In this document: positions 1-5,805 of the stretch, piece by piece
How the letters are laid out: the number at the start of each line of letters is the position of its first letter
Numbering within the stretch: position 1 is the stretch's first letter
NCBI GenBank assembly: GCA_016919565.1
Contig: JACXTO010000221.1
Location: forward strand, 1 to 6,414
Length of the DNA: 6,414 nt
Source: Methanomassiliicoccaceae archaeon
GTDB lineage: Archaea; Thermoplasmatota; Thermoplasmata; Methanomassiliicoccales; UBA472
Direction of reading: 5' to 3'
Position numbers and translations under genes: made by a program
The notes under the pieces: generated by a model
Database searches by the model: none
What the model saw: the letters and a program-made list of their open reading frames with translations, nothing else
Told to the model about the DNA's origin: nothing

Positions 1-174
1 CAGCTGGAGCCGTACACCGAGCTCTTCGGCGAAGGGCTAGTGGTCTATTGGTTCGGATTCGTCGATGAGGCGGAGAACCCCGAGGGGATCTTCATCACCG
101 ACTCGTCCCTGATGCACATGGACTGCACTGTGCTGAGCACGGAGTGCAAGAAGCCGCTATCCTCGAGTCAATGA
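1..174 (+). CDS. C-terminal end of an unrecognised protein (5' truncated)
   Basis: Frame 1 is open from the window edge to a TGA at 172-174 and encodes the last 57 residues of a protein. The other two forward frames are closed by stops within this stretch. Third codon positions are strongly G/C, as in the neighbouring genes, which supports real coding. The piece contains an aromatic, acidic segment (VVYWFGFVDEAENPEG) and ends in a Lys- and Ser-rich tail with two cysteines before it. I see no signal peptide, membrane helix or catalytic motif, and I do not recognise the family. The stop lies 28 bases before the ATG of the next gene on the same strand, so co-transcription is possible, although a TATA-like box at the stop suggests that the next gene has its own promoter. 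The function cannot be assigned from this fragment. Confidence 0.7.
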   Translation, partial: QLEPYTELFGEGLVVYWFGFVDEAENPEGIFITDSSLMHMDCTVLSTECKKPLSSSQ

Positions 175-180
175 TTATAG
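173..180 (+). promoter_or_regulatory. TATA-like box for the Cas4-like gene
   Basis: The sequence GATTATAG overlaps the stop codon of the upstream gene. Its centre lies about 26 bases before the ATG at 203, which is the usual archaeal distance from TATA box to transcription start. No Shine-Dalgarno-like sequence precedes that ATG. The simplest reading is a leaderless transcript starting at or next to 203. This rests on spacing alone. Confidence 0.4.
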
Positions 181-202
181 ACCATAACAACGATTGGTTT
201 TC

Positions 203-1186
203 ATGCAAGGGGAGACCATCTCCGCCAGCGACCTAGAGCGCTTTGGCTACTGTCCGCTCAGTTGGTGGCTCGGCATGCAGTCGGATGTAACCTCCGACGC
301 CCTGGAGCAGGGGGAGAGGCAGCATGAGTTGGTCTCCGACAACCTGAGCGACATACTCCATGAGGAGAAGAAGGCGCAGTCCTGGGAAAGGCTGATCCTC
401 ATCTTCTCGGCGGTGGCGACCGTCCTTGGGGTGCTGGGGCTGAGCATGCTCAGCTTCGTGGATGCCGCGGTGGTGAGTTCCATCCTGGCGATAGTGGCCA
501 TCATCTGGATCGTTGCCGCGATATTCCTGCTCTACCGCTCCGCTTCGATCAAGGACAAGAAGAAGAGCGCCAGCAATGAGCAGATCGTTGTAGGGTTCGC
601 GATCATCTCGATGATAATCGCGCTCAACGCGGTCACAGTGCTGCAGTTCCAGCCCGACCTGGCGCTCCTGATGGAGGTCGGCGCGCTGGTGCTCCTGATC
701 GTGGCATCGTTCGCAATGTACCGCTCGCTCGCCTCCAGCCTCAGGGCGAGGAGGAAGCGGGAGAAAAGCGCCATCAACGGCGACATCCGCTACGTCGGCA
801 GGGAGACCTCCCGCCTCCTGAGATCGGAGCGATACGGGCTGACCGGTCGTCCGGACTATATACTCGAGCGAGGCGGCGAGATCATCCCGGTGGAGGTCAA
901 GAGCGGACGAACGCCGAAGGGGCCGCTGTTCTCCCACGTCCTGCAGGTCGCCGCCTACTGCCTGCTGCTCGAGGAGGAGGGCAACAAGGTGAGCCATGGC
1001 ATACTGCGCTACGGCGACATGGAGCACGAGGTTGAGTTCGACGCCGAGCTGCGTTCCATCCTTCTGGGCAAGGTGAAGGAGATGCGCCGGCTGAGGACAA
1101 GCGGGGACGTGCACCGTAACCATCATCGTCCTGGCAAGTGCCACTCCTGCTCCCGGAGGGAGATGTGCCCGGAGCGCTTGGAGTGA
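203..1186 (+). CDS. Cas4/RecB-like PD-(D/E)XK nuclease with four inserted transmembrane helices
   Basis: The protein has 327 residues from the ATG at 203. An in-frame TTG at 194 would add three residues, but the spacing of the TATA-like box favours the ATG. Cas4-family features appear in order: Cys17 in YCPLSWW, the GxxxH motif ending at His41, Asp218 in GRPDYI, Glu231 and Lys233 in PVEVKSG, Gln248 with Tyr252 in QVAAYC, and a C-terminal cluster Cys313, Cys316 and Cys322. In Cas4 and AddB-type nucleases one N-terminal and three C-terminal cysteines hold a 4Fe-4S cluster, and the H-D-E-K set binds metal and cleaves DNA. Between His41 and Asp218 lie four hydrophobic helices at about 64-86, 88-111, 128-149 and 153-173. 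The loop between helices 2 and 3 and the tail after helix 4 are rich in Lys and Arg, so both termini and the nuclease should face the cytoplasm. Glu158 lies inside helix 4. No CRISPR array or other cas gene is visible, so this is a stand-alone Cas4-like protein. Its substrate and pathway are unknown. The family and membrane calls are firm; nuclease activity is inferred from intact motifs. Confidence 0.85.
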   Translation: MQGETISASDLERFGYCPLSWWLGMQSDVTSDALEQGERQHELVSDNLSDILHEEKKAQSWERLILIFSAVATVLGVLGLSMLSFVDAAVVSSILAIVAIIWIVAAIFLLYRSASIKDKKKSASNEQIVVGFAIISMIIALNAVTVLQFQPDLALLMEVGALVLLIVASFAMYRSLASSLRARRKREKSAINGDIRYVGRETSRLLRSERYGLTGRPDYILERGGEIIPVEVKSGRTPKGPLFSHVLQVAAYCLLLEEEGNKVSHGILRYGDMEHEVEFDAELRSILLGKVKEMRRLRTSGDVHRNHHRPGKCHSCSRREMCPERLE

Positions 1187-2977
1187 TCAGTCCACGGTGA
1201 CGCTCTTTGCCAGGTTCTTCGGCTTGTCGATGGAGCATCCCTTCTTCTTCGCGGTGTAGTAAGCGAGAAGCTGCAAGAGCACCGAGATGGGGATGGGCGA
1301 GTAGATGGTCGCCACGTCCGGAACGTAGAGCACCTTGTGCGCCACATGGTCGAGGTCTTTGTCCCCTTCGTAACCGATCGCCAGGACCAACCCCTCCCTG
1401 GCCTGGACCTCCGAAATGTTGGAGAGCATCTTCTCATAGGTCTGATCGCGGACCACCGTCGCCACTATCGGCGTCGAGGCATCGATCAGCGCCAGCGGGC
1501 CGTGCTTCATCTCGCCGGCGGCATAGCCCTCCGCATGGATGTAGGAGATCTCCTTCAGCTTCAGGGCCCCCTCCAGCATGACCGGGAAGTTGATGCTCCG
1601 TCCCAAGAAGAAGACGTCCCTGGCACCCACCAGCATTTCCGTCGCCTCCTCCACCTGGCTGGCCTTGTCCAGGACCCGGCGGACGATCTGAGGAAGGGTC
1701 ATCATCTCGTTGCGCATGGTCCGGAGGGAATCGTGGCTCATGCTCTTCCTTACATAGCCCAAGCGCATCGCGATCAGGTAGAGCGCGATCAATTGCGCGA
1801 TGAATGTCTTGGTCGCCGCCACCCCGATCTCCGGCCCGGCGCGGGTGTAGAACACCTCGTCCACCTCGCGGGTGATCGTGCTGCCGACGACGTTCGTGAT
1901 TGCCAAGGTGCGGCAGCCTCGGCGCTTCGCCTCCCTGGCCGCTGCCAAGGTATCGGCGGTCTCGCCGCTCTGGGTGATGAGCACTACCAAGGGACATTCC
2001 TTGGCCTTCTCGCCGTAACGGTACTCTGAGGCCAGCTCTGTCGTGGTTGGGAGCTTGGCCAGCCTCTCGATGAGGTTCCGGCCGACCATGGCAGCATGGT
2101 GAGAGGTGCCGCAGGCCACGATCTTCACCGAGCTGAAGTCGACGGTCGACAGGAATGAGCCATCCTCGACGCCATCCAGGTTGCCAAGGAGGGTGTTGTG
2201 GATCGCCGATGGCACCTCGAATATCTCCTTTAGCATGAAATGCTCGAACCCTCCCTTCTGTGCGTCCTCCGCCGACCAGGTGATGATCTCCGGCTTCCGT
2301 TTCACTACGTCGCCGTTCGAATCATAGATGATCACCTTGGAGGGAGAGATGTCGACGACCTCCTCGTCCCGCACATAAACTACCTTGTTAGTGTAATCCA
2401 GTAGCGCCGTCACATCGGAAGCGATGAAGTTCTCCCCCACGCCGAGGCCGATCACCAAGGGGTTCTCCTTCCTCGCCGCGAAGACGTGATCCGAACCTTT
2501 CTGCACCAGCACCAGCGCGTAGGTCCCTTTCACTTCCTTCAGCGCTTGGTTCAATGCCTCGAGCGCGTCACCCGCGAAGTAGCGCTCGATCAAGTGCACC
2601 AATATCTCCGTGTCCGTATCGGAGGTGAAGGTATGCCCCTCCGCGATGAGCTGCCTCTTCAGTTCCTTGTAGTTCTCGATGATGCCATTGTGCACCAGCG
2701 CCAGATTACCGGCGCAGTCCATGAAGGGGTGGGCGTTCTCTTTCGACGGCCGGCCGCAGGTGGCCCAGCGGGTATGTCCGACCCCGACGCCGCCGCTGAA
2801 CCTTGGAAGGGTCGATTCCATGAAGGCGATCTCGCCCTTGTCCTTGTGCATCTGGATGCTCGAACCCACGATCGCCACCCCGGCCGAATCGTAGCCTCTG
2901 TACTCCAATTTCTTCAAGGAATCGAGCAGGACATCCACTGCCTGCCTCGGTCCGGTGTATCCCACGATGCCGCACAT
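1187..2977 (-). CDS. glmS: glutamine--fructose-6-phosphate aminotransferase (isomerizing), GlmS
   Basis: This cytoplasmic enzyme makes glucosamine-6-phosphate and glutamate from fructose-6-phosphate and glutamine, the entry step to UDP-GlcNAc. It has 596 residues, close to the roughly 610 of E. coli GlmS. It starts MCGIVGY, so Cys2 becomes the N-terminal nucleophile once Met is removed. The class II glutaminase domain covers about 2-225, with EYRGYDSAG (25-33), HTRWAT (68-73), HNGIIEN (96-102) and SDTDTE (119-124). A linker GGFEHFMLKEIFEVP (242-256) leads to two SIS sugar-isomerase domains: the first at about 283-415 with CGTSHHAA and TQSGETADT, the second at about 450-585 with LGRSINFP and HAEGYAAGEMKHGPLALID. 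Glu489 matches the family's isomerase glutamate, and the C-terminal NLAKSVTVD supplies Lys591, equivalent to the Schiff-base Lys603 of E. coli. One oddity is Cys74 where the family usually has His (WATHG). The ATG shares its A with the stop of the upstream nucleotidyltransferase gene, indicating translational coupling. The stop lies directly against that of the convergent nuclease gene. Confidence 0.97.
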   Translation of the reverse strand: MCGIVGYTGPRQAVDVLLDSLKKLEYRGYDSAGVAIVGSSIQMHKDKGEIAFMESTLPRFSGGVGVGHTRWATCGRPSKENAHPFMDCAGNLALVHNGIIENYKELKRQLIAEGHTFTSDTDTEILVHLIERYFAGDALEALNQALKEVKGTYALVLVQKGSDHVFAARKENPLVIGLGVGENFIASDVTALLDYTNKVVYVRDEEVVDISPSKVIIYDSNGDVVKRKPEIITWSAEDAQKGGFEHFMLKEIFEVPSAIHNTLLGNLDGVEDGSFLSTVDFSSVKIVACGTSHHAAMVGRNLIERLAKLPTTTELASEYRYGEKAKECPLVVLITQSGETADTLAAAREAKRRGCRTLAITNVVGSTITREVDEVFYTRAGPEIGVAATKTFIAQLIALYLIAMRLGYVRKSMSHDSLRTMRNEMMTLPQIVRRVLDKASQVEEATEMLVGARDVFFLGRSINFPVMLEGALKLKEISYIHAEGYAAGEMKHGPLALIDASTPIVATVVRDQTYEKMLSNISEVQAREGLVLAIGYEGDKDLDHVAHKVLYVPDVATIYSPIPISVLLQLLAYYTAKKKGCSIDKPKNLAKSVTVD

Positions 2978-4167
2978 CAGACCACGATGCTCCTGTTGTC
3001 CAGGGAGTCAGAGACTCTCGCGTGGCTTGATAGTCGGCATCCCGCTCCGACTATGCATCCCGGCTCGATCACAACGCCAGCTCCGATCGAGGTGCTTTCC
3101 CCGATCAATGCCCCGATAATCTTGATGCTGAAGAACTCCTGGTCGACGCGCGACGTTGCCGCATCGGCCGGGCATTGCAGCCCAGGCCCGCTGGATATTC
3201 CTTCATCCAGCACGCAATGAGAGAGATGAGTGTGCGACGACAGGCTCACGTTGTCGCCTATCAGGCTTTCCTCGATGTATGAGTAGGGGCCAATTGAGAC
3301 ACCGTTCCCGATGCTGGTGGATGGCATGATCGTGACCTGTGGTCCGATATCGCATCCCTCTCCGATGATCACCGGGCCTTCGATGTAGCAGCCTGAGCGG
3401 ATCTTGCTGCCATTGCCGACCGCCACGTCCCCTTTGAGGATCGCGCCCTTCTCCACCGCCCCTGCCAGCTGTTGGCCTTGGAAGTCCATCGCCGCCCAGT
3501 TCAGGCGGATCAGGTCCCAGGGATAGACCGCGTCCATCCATCGACCGGAGGTCCGCACCGCGAGCAACGGCACCTTCTTCAGATTCTGCTGCAGGACGTC
3601 GGTGATAGTGCTCATTCCGTTGGCGATGCCCTCATCGATCAGGTTGAAGATGCTAGGCGAGAATCGATACATGCCTGTCGAGATGATGTTACTGATCTTG
3701 CTGCTGGGCTTCTCCACGATGCTGCTCACGTACTCCCCTTCCACGCTCACCACACCATACTTCGATGGCATCTCGGACGAAGTGACGACGATAGCGTTGC
3801 CCTTCTTATGCTTGAGCAGGTCCTGCACCATCTGGACATCGATCAGATTGTCCCCGGCGATGACCAGGAAATCATCCTCCACCCAGCCCTTGGCGACGCG
3901 CAGGGCGTACGCCGTGCCCAACTGGCGATCCTGGACGGCGTAACGGATGTCCGCGCCAATGGCCTTTCCGTCGCCGAAATGCGACATAATGCGCTCTTTC
4001 TTGTAGCCGACCACGAGGACTATGTCCTTGATGCCCGCCTTGACCAGCCCCTCAACAACATGCTGCAGGATTGGTCGGTTCGCCACCGGGATCATCACCT
4101 TAGGTCGGGAATTGGTGAATGGACGCAGACGCTTTCCCTCACCCGCCGCCAGAACGACCGCCTTCAA
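2977..4167 (-). CDS. glmU: GlmU-like bifunctional sugar-1-phosphate nucleotidyltransferase with left-handed beta-helix domain
   Basis: This enzyme probably joins UTP (or dTTP) to a hexose-1-phosphate, most likely GlcNAc-1-P to UDP-GlcNAc, and may also acetylate GlcN-1-P. It has 396 residues, like the Sulfolobus tokodaii ST0452 type (about 400). The nucleotidyltransferase domain (1 to about 230) shows LAAGEGKRLRPFTNSRPK at 6-23 with Lys23, QLGTA at 82-86, a GDN motif with Asp106, EKP at 152-154 and GRWMDAVYPWDL at 208-219. From about 240 onward, hexapeptide repeats (VAVGNG, VIIGEG, TSIGNG, SLIGDN, ALIGES) form a left-handed beta-helix. The acetyltransferase signature of GlmU/ST0452 (HLxYxGD, NxGAGT, NLRxD) is not conserved; the matching stretch reads SHTHLSH, SSGPGL and ADAATS, so the acetyl-transfer step is uncertain. 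Translation starts at a TTG supported by GGAGG eight bases upstream. The gene leads an operon with glmS, overlapping its start by one base. A phosphoglucosamine mutase (GlmM) would be needed between the two reactions and is not in this window. Confidence 0.9.
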   Translation of the reverse strand: MKAVVLAAGEGKRLRPFTNSRPKVMIPVANRPILQHVVEGLVKAGIKDIVLVVGYKKERIMSHFGDGKAIGADIRYAVQDRQLGTAYALRVAKGWVEDDFLVIAGDNLIDVQMVQDLLKHKKGNAIVVTSSEMPSKYGVVSVEGEYVSSIVEKPSSKISNIISTGMYRFSPSIFNLIDEGIANGMSTITDVLQQNLKKVPLLAVRTSGRWMDAVYPWDLIRLNWAAMDFQGQQLAGAVEKGAILKGDVAVGNGSKIRSGCYIEGPVIIGEGCDIGPQVTIMPSTSIGNGVSIGPYSYIEESLIGDNVSLSSHTHLSHCVLDEGISSGPGLQCPADAATSRVDQEFFSIKIIGALIGESTSIGAGVVIEPGCIVGAGCRLSSHARVSDSLDNRSIVV

Positions 4168-4175
4168 TCAAATGG

Positions 4176-4180
4176 CCTCC
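4176..4180 (-). promoter_or_regulatory. Shine-Dalgarno site that fixes the TTG start of the GlmU-like gene
   Basis: On the minus strand this reads GGAGG, followed by an eight-base spacer and then the TTG at 4167-4165. The downstream protein begins with the family-typical MKAVVLAAGEG. Site and protein together support TTG as the true start. Confidence 0.75.
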
Positions 4181-4200
4181 GGGCAGAGATTCCTGTTCTT

Positions 4201-4211
4201 CATAATTAAAC
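4201..4211 (-). promoter_or_regulatory. TATA-like box for the glmU-like/glmS operon
   Basis: The minus strand reads GTTTAATTATG here, the most A/T-rich stretch upstream of the operon. A start 25-26 bases downstream would fall near 4180, giving a very short leader that barely includes the GGAGG site. The start could be a few bases further upstream. The assignment rests on composition and spacing only. Confidence 0.45.
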
Positions 4212-4224
4212 GTTGGCTGCGGGT

Positions 4225-4234
4225 AGTTCGAACT
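4225..4234. promoter_or_regulatory. 10-bp perfect palindrome, possible operator
   Basis: AGTTCGAACT is its own reverse complement. It lies between the two divergent promoters, about 15 bases upstream of the minus-strand TATA-like box and about 45 bases upstream of the plus-strand one. A dimeric regulator bound here could act on the glmU-like/glmS operon, the KaiC-like operon, or both. A palindrome of this length in one place can also arise by chance, so the regulatory role is conjecture. Confidence 0.25.
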
Positions 4235-4279
4235 TGACATTGAAACCAGGGAATCATTCTTGCGAATCACCCCCAAAGG

Positions 4280-4286
4280 TTTTAAG
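4280..4286 (+). promoter_or_regulatory. TATA-like box for the KaiC-like ATPase operon
   Basis: The sequence TTTTAAG is preceded by a purine-rich CAAAGG that could serve as a TFB recognition element. A start about 25 bases downstream falls near 4308. This leaves a leader of about 27 bases carrying GGTGG before the ATG at 4335. It also makes the in-frame TTG at 4260 and ATG at 4299 unlikely as translation starts, because both would lie upstream of the transcript. Confidence 0.5.
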
Positions 4287-4323
4287 TGGCATTCTTGGAT
4301 GAATCGAACGTCAAAGAAGGCAT

Positions 4324-4328
4324 GGTGG
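4324..4328 (+). promoter_or_regulatory. Shine-Dalgarno-like site for the ATG at 4335
   Basis: GGTGG lies six bases before ATG 4335 and matches part of the archaeal GGAGGTGA consensus. The alternative ATG at 4353 has no comparable site before it and lies within a palindrome. This is the main reason for choosing 4335 over 4353 as the start. Confidence 0.45.
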
Positions 4329-4334
4329 CTCCAG

Positions 4335-5795
4335 ATGATCCAAGAAACGGGAATGCGCATTCCTCAAGAGGTCTTTCGGTTCTTTTCGAATCCAGGAGGG
4401 CATTCGCTCATCCTTCGAGGGAACGCGGGCGCTGGCAAGACCACGTTCGCACTGCAGATCATCGAGGACCTCGCTGCCGTCGAGAAGAGCTACTATTTTC
4501 CCACCCGGGTTTCGGACGAATCCCTATTCCTACAGTTCCCATGGCTCAAGGAGAAGATGGACCTGTTCCTGCAGGCGAACGGCGACAGGAGCGCTCCAGG
4601 CAAGAAATGGCAGCCCAGAGAAGGGCTCTGCAAATTGAAGGGGCTCACACCGAACAGGCCGAGCAACGGCAAGAACCAGATGTCGGTCAGCATCGGCAAG
4701 GACGTTGGCGAGATCGAGTACCTTTACAAGACGGTGGAGTCGCGCCTTCCGGAGCGGACGCTGCTGGTCATCGATTCCCTTGATGCGCTCGCCGAAAGGA
4801 ACGGCATCCCCTGCGTCAAGCTGATCAGCGCCATCCAGAAGGACCTGGTCGAGGAGTACGGCGCCAACGTGATCTGCATTTTGGAGAGCCCGGAGCAGTT
4901 GCTTGACTACCTGGGCGACGGTGTCATCCGCATCGGCATGATGGAGCACAACGGCCGGCGCATGCGGGAGATCGAGATCCTCAAGCTTCGCGGATGCGAG
5001 ATCCAGCAGCCCAAGTACCTTTGCACGCTCAAGGGAGGCAGGATGCAGAGCTTTGGGTATTGGTGGGATAAGCCCTACGTCTCGGACAAGCCCTGGAGGC
5101 CGATACCGGACTCCGATAATCGGCTTTCGAGCGGCATCACGGACCTGGACGGGATGATGATGGGCGGCTTTGAGCCCGGCTCGGTCGTCCTCATCGAGCT
5201 CGGATCTGGCGTCCCCATCTCGGTCGCGGGGGCGATCGAGAACTCCCTTGTCTCAAATTTCGCCTCGCTGAACCGAGGCGTGGTCTGGGTACCGCTGCGT
5301 AAGGCGAGCGGCGAGAACGCCCGGGCCCGGGTCACCACCAACCTGCCCAAGGAGACTTTCGATAAATGTGTCAGGGTGGGCGAGCACGTCAACGAAATGG
5401 CCGGCTCACCGTACATCATACCGTTGGAGGGATCGGACGCCTCCTCGGACTTCAAGTGGCAGACCCTTGCCTATCACTTGCAGGGGACCGACATGCCATC
5501 ACTGTCCCTCATGGGCTTCGACACCCTTGAATCAGTTTACGGGAACCAGGTGATGGAGCAGCTCATCGACCATATGGCCATGGTCCGCCGCAACAAGTCG
5601 GTCTTCGTCGGGATCGTCTCGCCATCTTCGGCATCGACCCAGCGCTTGATCGACCTGGCCACGGTCAGATTGAAGGTGGAGCGCGTCCTCGGCACGGTGG
5701 TGGTCTGCGGCGAGGAGCCCTACACCGAACTGAACGCCATGCAGATGAAGGAAACGGAAATGGGCGGGGGCATCAGGCTCACGCCGATAGTGTGA
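4335..5795 (+). CDS. tandem-domain RecA/KaiC-like (RAD55-type) ATPase with degenerate second P-loop
   Basis: The predicted cytoplasmic ATPase has 486 residues from ATG 4335 and carries two RecA-type folds in the manner of KaiC and GvpD-like archaeal proteins. The first domain (about 15-240) has Walker A GNAGAGKTT at 29-37 with Lys35, an acidic pair Asp61-Glu62 after the second strand where KaiC proteins carry the catalytic carboxylate, and Walker B LLVIDSLD with Asp147. A Lys-, Arg- and Pro-rich stretch at about 82-118 separates these motifs and looks like a flexible insertion. The second domain (about 264-486) opens with the KaiC-type SGITDLDGMMMGGFEPGS. Its P-loop position reads ELGSGVPIS with no GKT, so it probably does not hydrolyse ATP; SLMGFDTLE at about 391-399 matches the Walker B strand. 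There is no membrane helix. The next gene follows after 10 bases with its own strong ribosome site, so the two should be co-expressed. KaiC-like ATPases are widespread archaeal signalling and assembly proteins; the process served here is unknown. The start could also be ATG 4353. Confidence 0.8.
   Translation: MIQETGMRIPQEVFRFFSNPGGHSLILRGNAGAGKTTFALQIIEDLAAVEKSYYFPTRVSDESLFLQFPWLKEKMDLFLQANGDRSAPGKKWQPREGLCKLKGLTPNRPSNGKNQMSVSIGKDVGEIEYLYKTVESRLPERTLLVIDSLDALAERNGIPCVKLISAIQKDLVEEYGANVICILESPEQLLDYLGDGVIRIGMMEHNGRRMREIEILKLRGCEIQQPKYLCTLKGGRMQSFGYWWDKPYVSDKPWRPIPDSDNRLSSGITDLDGMMMGGFEPGSVVLIELGSGVPISVAGAIENSLVSNFASLNRGVVWVPLRKASGENARARVTTNLPKETFDKCVRVGEHVNEMAGSPYIIPLEGSDASSDFKWQTLAYHLQGTDMPSLSLMGFDTLESVYGNQVMEQLIDHMAMVRRNKSVFVGIVSPSSASTQRLIDLATVRLKVERVLGTVVVCGEEPYTELNAMQMKETEMGGGIRLTPIV
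4350..4363. repeat. 14-bp perfect palindrome at the 5' end of the ATPase gene
   Basis: GGAATGCGCATTCC is its own reverse complement. In RNA it can fold as a five-pair stem with a GCGC loop, and the stem includes the in-frame AUG at 4353. It lies 15 bases inside the gene if translation starts at 4335, and directly over the start codon if translation starts at 4353. It could be a protein-binding site or a translational hairpin, or it could be a coincidence of coding sequence. Confidence 0.5.
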
Positions 5796-5800
5796 GGTGA
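5794..5800 (+). promoter_or_regulatory. strong Shine-Dalgarno site for the downstream KaiC-like gene
   Basis: GAGGTGA begins within the stop codon of the upstream ATPase gene and lies five bases before ATG 5806. It is a near-perfect match to the archaeal 16S rRNA tail complement and fixes the start of the next gene. Confidence 0.8.
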
Positions 5801-5805
5801 GAAGC

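Noticed and set aside
194..196. TTG as start of the Cas4-like gene
   Set aside because: It adds only three residues, has no SD site, and fits the TATA-like box spacing less well than ATG 203.
233..1144. Long minus-strand open frame of 303 codons opposite the Cas4-like gene
   Set aside because: Its translation is rich in His, Arg, Gln and Ala with no recognisable motif, as expected for the antisense of a G+C-rich gene. The plus-strand frame has clear catalytic motifs and membrane helices.
203..1186. CRISPR-Cas locus suggested by the Cas4-like gene
   Set aside because: No direct-repeat array and no cas1, cas2 or effector gene is present in the window.
1337..2029. Plus-strand open frame of 230 codons opposite glmS; similar ones at 2486-3220 and 3472-4209
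   Set aside because: They mirror glmS and the nucleotidyltransferase, both certain from conserved motifs, and their translations show only low-complexity Arg/His-rich sequence.
2978..3010. glmS ribozyme or leader riboswitch upstream of glmS
   Set aside because: The glmS start overlaps the preceding coding region, so there is no leader, and the known glmS ribozyme is bacterial.
4260..4262. TTG 4260 (or ATG 4299) as start of the KaiC-like ATPase
   Set aside because: Both lie before the transcription start expected from the TATA-like box at 4280-4286, and the added residues match nothing typical of the family.
5261..5280. Seven-pair hairpin CGCCTCG/CGAGGCG with six-base loop
   Set aside because: It lies in the middle of the ATPase coding sequence, has no T-run after it, and is explained by G+C-rich codons.
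5320..5331. 12-bp palindrome CCCGGGCCCGGG
   Set aside because: It encodes an Ala-Arg-Ala-Arg repeat with GCC and CGG codons; low-complexity G+C sequence makes it likely by chance.
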